A stretch of DNA of 15,045 nt, taken from the NCBI GenBank assembly GCA_903858975.1, contig CAIOKW010000127.1:1-15045 (forward strand), read 5' to 3'. Below, piece by piece: positions 13,981 through 15,045 of this stretch. Position 1 is the first letter of the stretch. Each line of letters starts with the position of its first letter. The notes under the pieces are model-generated. The model searched no databases. It saw only the letters and a list, made by a program, of their open reading frames with translations, and was not told where the DNA came from. This DNA comes from Oligoflexia bacterium. Its GTDB lineage: Bacteria; Bdellovibrionota; UBA1018; CAIMNF01. The position numbers and the translations under genes are program-made.

Positions 13981-15045
13981 ATGACACTCGCAGATCTTTC
14001 AGTAAAACGACCGACCTTTATCAGCTGTATCGTGCTCCTCATGCTTGCGGTAGGAGCCTTCAGTATCACTAAACTCGGAGTTGATCTCTTCCCAGAAGTA
14101 AACTTCCCAGTAATTTTTGTAAGCACGCCTTACCAAGGAGCGGGTCCATCCGAGATTGAAACCCTCGTTTCAAAACCCATTGAAGATGAACTCTCCACGC
14201 TTCAAGGAATCAAACGCCTCACCTCTGTCAGCCAAGAGGGCGTGAGCCAGGTAATTGCGGAGTTCACACTGGAGACCGACATCAAGTTTGCAGAACAACA
14301 AGTGCGCGATCGAGTGGGCTCCGTGAAGTACCTTCTCCCAAAAGACGTGAAGGAACCGGTTATTCGTCGCCTTGATCCGTCAGACCAGCCCATTGTCATT
14401 CTCTCTCTTTCAGCGAAAGAGAATATGACGGAGTCTGAACTCTACGACATTGCAAACGAAACGATTCGCCCGAAGCTTGAGCAAATCGACCAGGTAGGAC
14501 AGGTGTATGCCTTAGGAGCTCGAAAGCGCCAAATCAAAGTTGCATTTGATTCTAAGAAACTAAAAGAGCGAGAACTGAGCCTCACCTATTTGAACTCACG
14601 ACTTTCAACGGTCGGGGAAAATATTCCTGCCGGTAAAAACGAGGACACGAAGAAAGAATCAATTGTCAGGACCCTCGGACAATTTGATTCCCTGGAAGCC
14701 ATTAGCAATACGATTGTCAATTTCTTCGGTGGCGAGCGAAGCCTACGTGTTAAGGACCTCGCAAAAGTCGAGGATTCTTTAGAAGACGAGAGCTCACGGA
14801 CCTTCATTAACGGTAAGCGCTCCCTCTTTCTTTACGTCTTCAAGCAAAGCGGCGCGAATACGGTCGCCGTCGTGGACAACGTGATGAAACGGATTAAACA
14901 GATGGGTCCTGAACTTGAAAAAGTGAAGGGATCACCTGAAGTGAACGTGATCCGGGACGGATCGGTTTACATTCGCGCAAACGTGACTGATATGAAGGAA
15001 TCGATCATCAGTGGGATTTCACTTGCGGTCATCGTCGTATTCCTC
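13981..15045 (+). CDS. RND-family (HAE1/AcrB-like) efflux transporter, C-terminus off the right edge
   Basis: The reading frame is open for 355 codons from ATG 13981 to the window edge. It begins with a short cytoplasmic segment and the first membrane helix (~12-30), followed by the hallmark HAE1 sequence around residues 30-75: LGVDLFPEVNFPVIFVSTPY then GPSEIETLVSKPIEDELS and QGIKRLTSVSQEG. Residues ~80-330 are the periplasmic porter domain, and the second membrane helix begins at ~340 (ISLAVIVVFL). AcrB-type pumps are ~1000-1050 residues, so about one third is seen; the proton-relay residues in TM4 and TM10 lie outside the window. It probably exports drugs, lipids or other amphipaths by proton antiport through the adjacent TolC-type channel. 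The ribosome-binding site is weak (GAAAGA about 12 bases upstream). Confidence 0.95.
   Translation, partial: MTLADLSVKRPTFISCIVLLMLAVGAFSITKLGVDLFPEVNFPVIFVSTPYQGAGPSEIETLVSKPIEDELSTLQGIKRLTSVSQEGVSQVIAEFTLETDIKFAEQQVRDRVGSVKYLLPKDVKEPVIRRLDPSDQPIVILSLSAKENMTESELYDIANETIRPKLEQIDQVGQVYALGARKRQIKVAFDSKKLKERELSLTYLNSRLSTVGENIPAGKNEDTKKESIVRTLGQFDSLEAISNTIVNFFGGERSLRVKDLAKVEDSLEDESSRTFINGKRSLFLYVFKQSGANTVAVVDNVMKRIKQMGPELEKVKGSPEVNVIRDGSVYIRANVTDMKESIISGISLAVIVVFL

Noticed and set aside
1..15045. tRNA, rRNA, CRISPR, insertion sequence, prophage or toxin-antitoxin content
   Set aside because: Reading both strands I found no tRNA-like cloverleaf, no regularly spaced repeats, no transposase or integrase motifs, and no terminal inverted repeats; all larger stretches are explained by the genes listed.

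Overview
The window (15,045 bases) reads as chromosomal sequence from a Gram-negative bacterium with a compact genome. Several genes encode Sec-type signal peptides, and there is a TolC-type outer-membrane channel and an RND pump, so an outer membrane is present. Base composition looks balanced (my impression is slightly under 50% GC; not computed). The chlamydia/spirochaete/eukaryote-like isoleucyl-tRNA synthetase and the two secreted proteins at the left end would fit Bdellovibrionota or another former deltaproteobacterial group. That placement is inference, not proof. I see no phage, transposon, CRISPR, tRNA or rRNA in the window.

Layout. (1) 1-1688, minus strand: two overlapping genes for exported proteins of unknown function; the second runs off the left edge. 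They have their own candidate promoter in the 190-base gap to the right. (2) 1879-5999, minus strand: an operon-like run of ftsK (chromosome translocase), a small exported acidic/basic protein, and a CCA-adding-type tRNA nucleotidyltransferase, with a 13-base gap and a 17-base overlap. (3) 6096-9299, plus strand: ileS, divergent from ftsK, followed by a strong hairpin. (4) 9378-10690, plus strand: a small secreted four-cysteine protein that may be read from a leaderless mRNA, then a short-chain dehydrogenase. (5) 10665-11090, minus strand: a small secreted protein whose 3' end overlaps the dehydrogenase tail to tail. (6) 11169-11912, plus strand: trmO, a tRNA-modification methyltransferase, whose end overlaps a minus-strand TetR regulator (11869-12477) by 44 bases. 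(7) 12525-15045, plus strand: a TolC-family channel and the first 355 codons of an RND pump, divergent from the TetR gene, with a small palindrome in the 47-base gap.

How the genes fit together. Three genes serve tRNA function (cca, ileS, trmO), one serves chromosome segregation (ftsK), and the right end is a classic regulator-plus-efflux locus in which the TetR protein probably represses the TolC/RND operon. No periplasmic adaptor gene lies between the channel and the pump, so one is expected beyond the right edge or elsewhere. Several start codons were moved from the longest possible ORF to starts supported by ribosome-binding sites or signal peptides: cca at 3159, ftsK GTG at 5999, ileS at 6096, the secreted protein at 9378, the dehydrogenase at 9830, and TetR at 12477.

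Most of the window is ordinary housekeeping and efflux content. The points most worth a second look are the secreted protein pair at 1-1688, the type-2 isoleucyl-tRNA synthetase, the possible leaderless gene at 9378, and the TetR/TolC intergenic palindrome. I did not find convincing evidence of an undescribed defence or mobile system.
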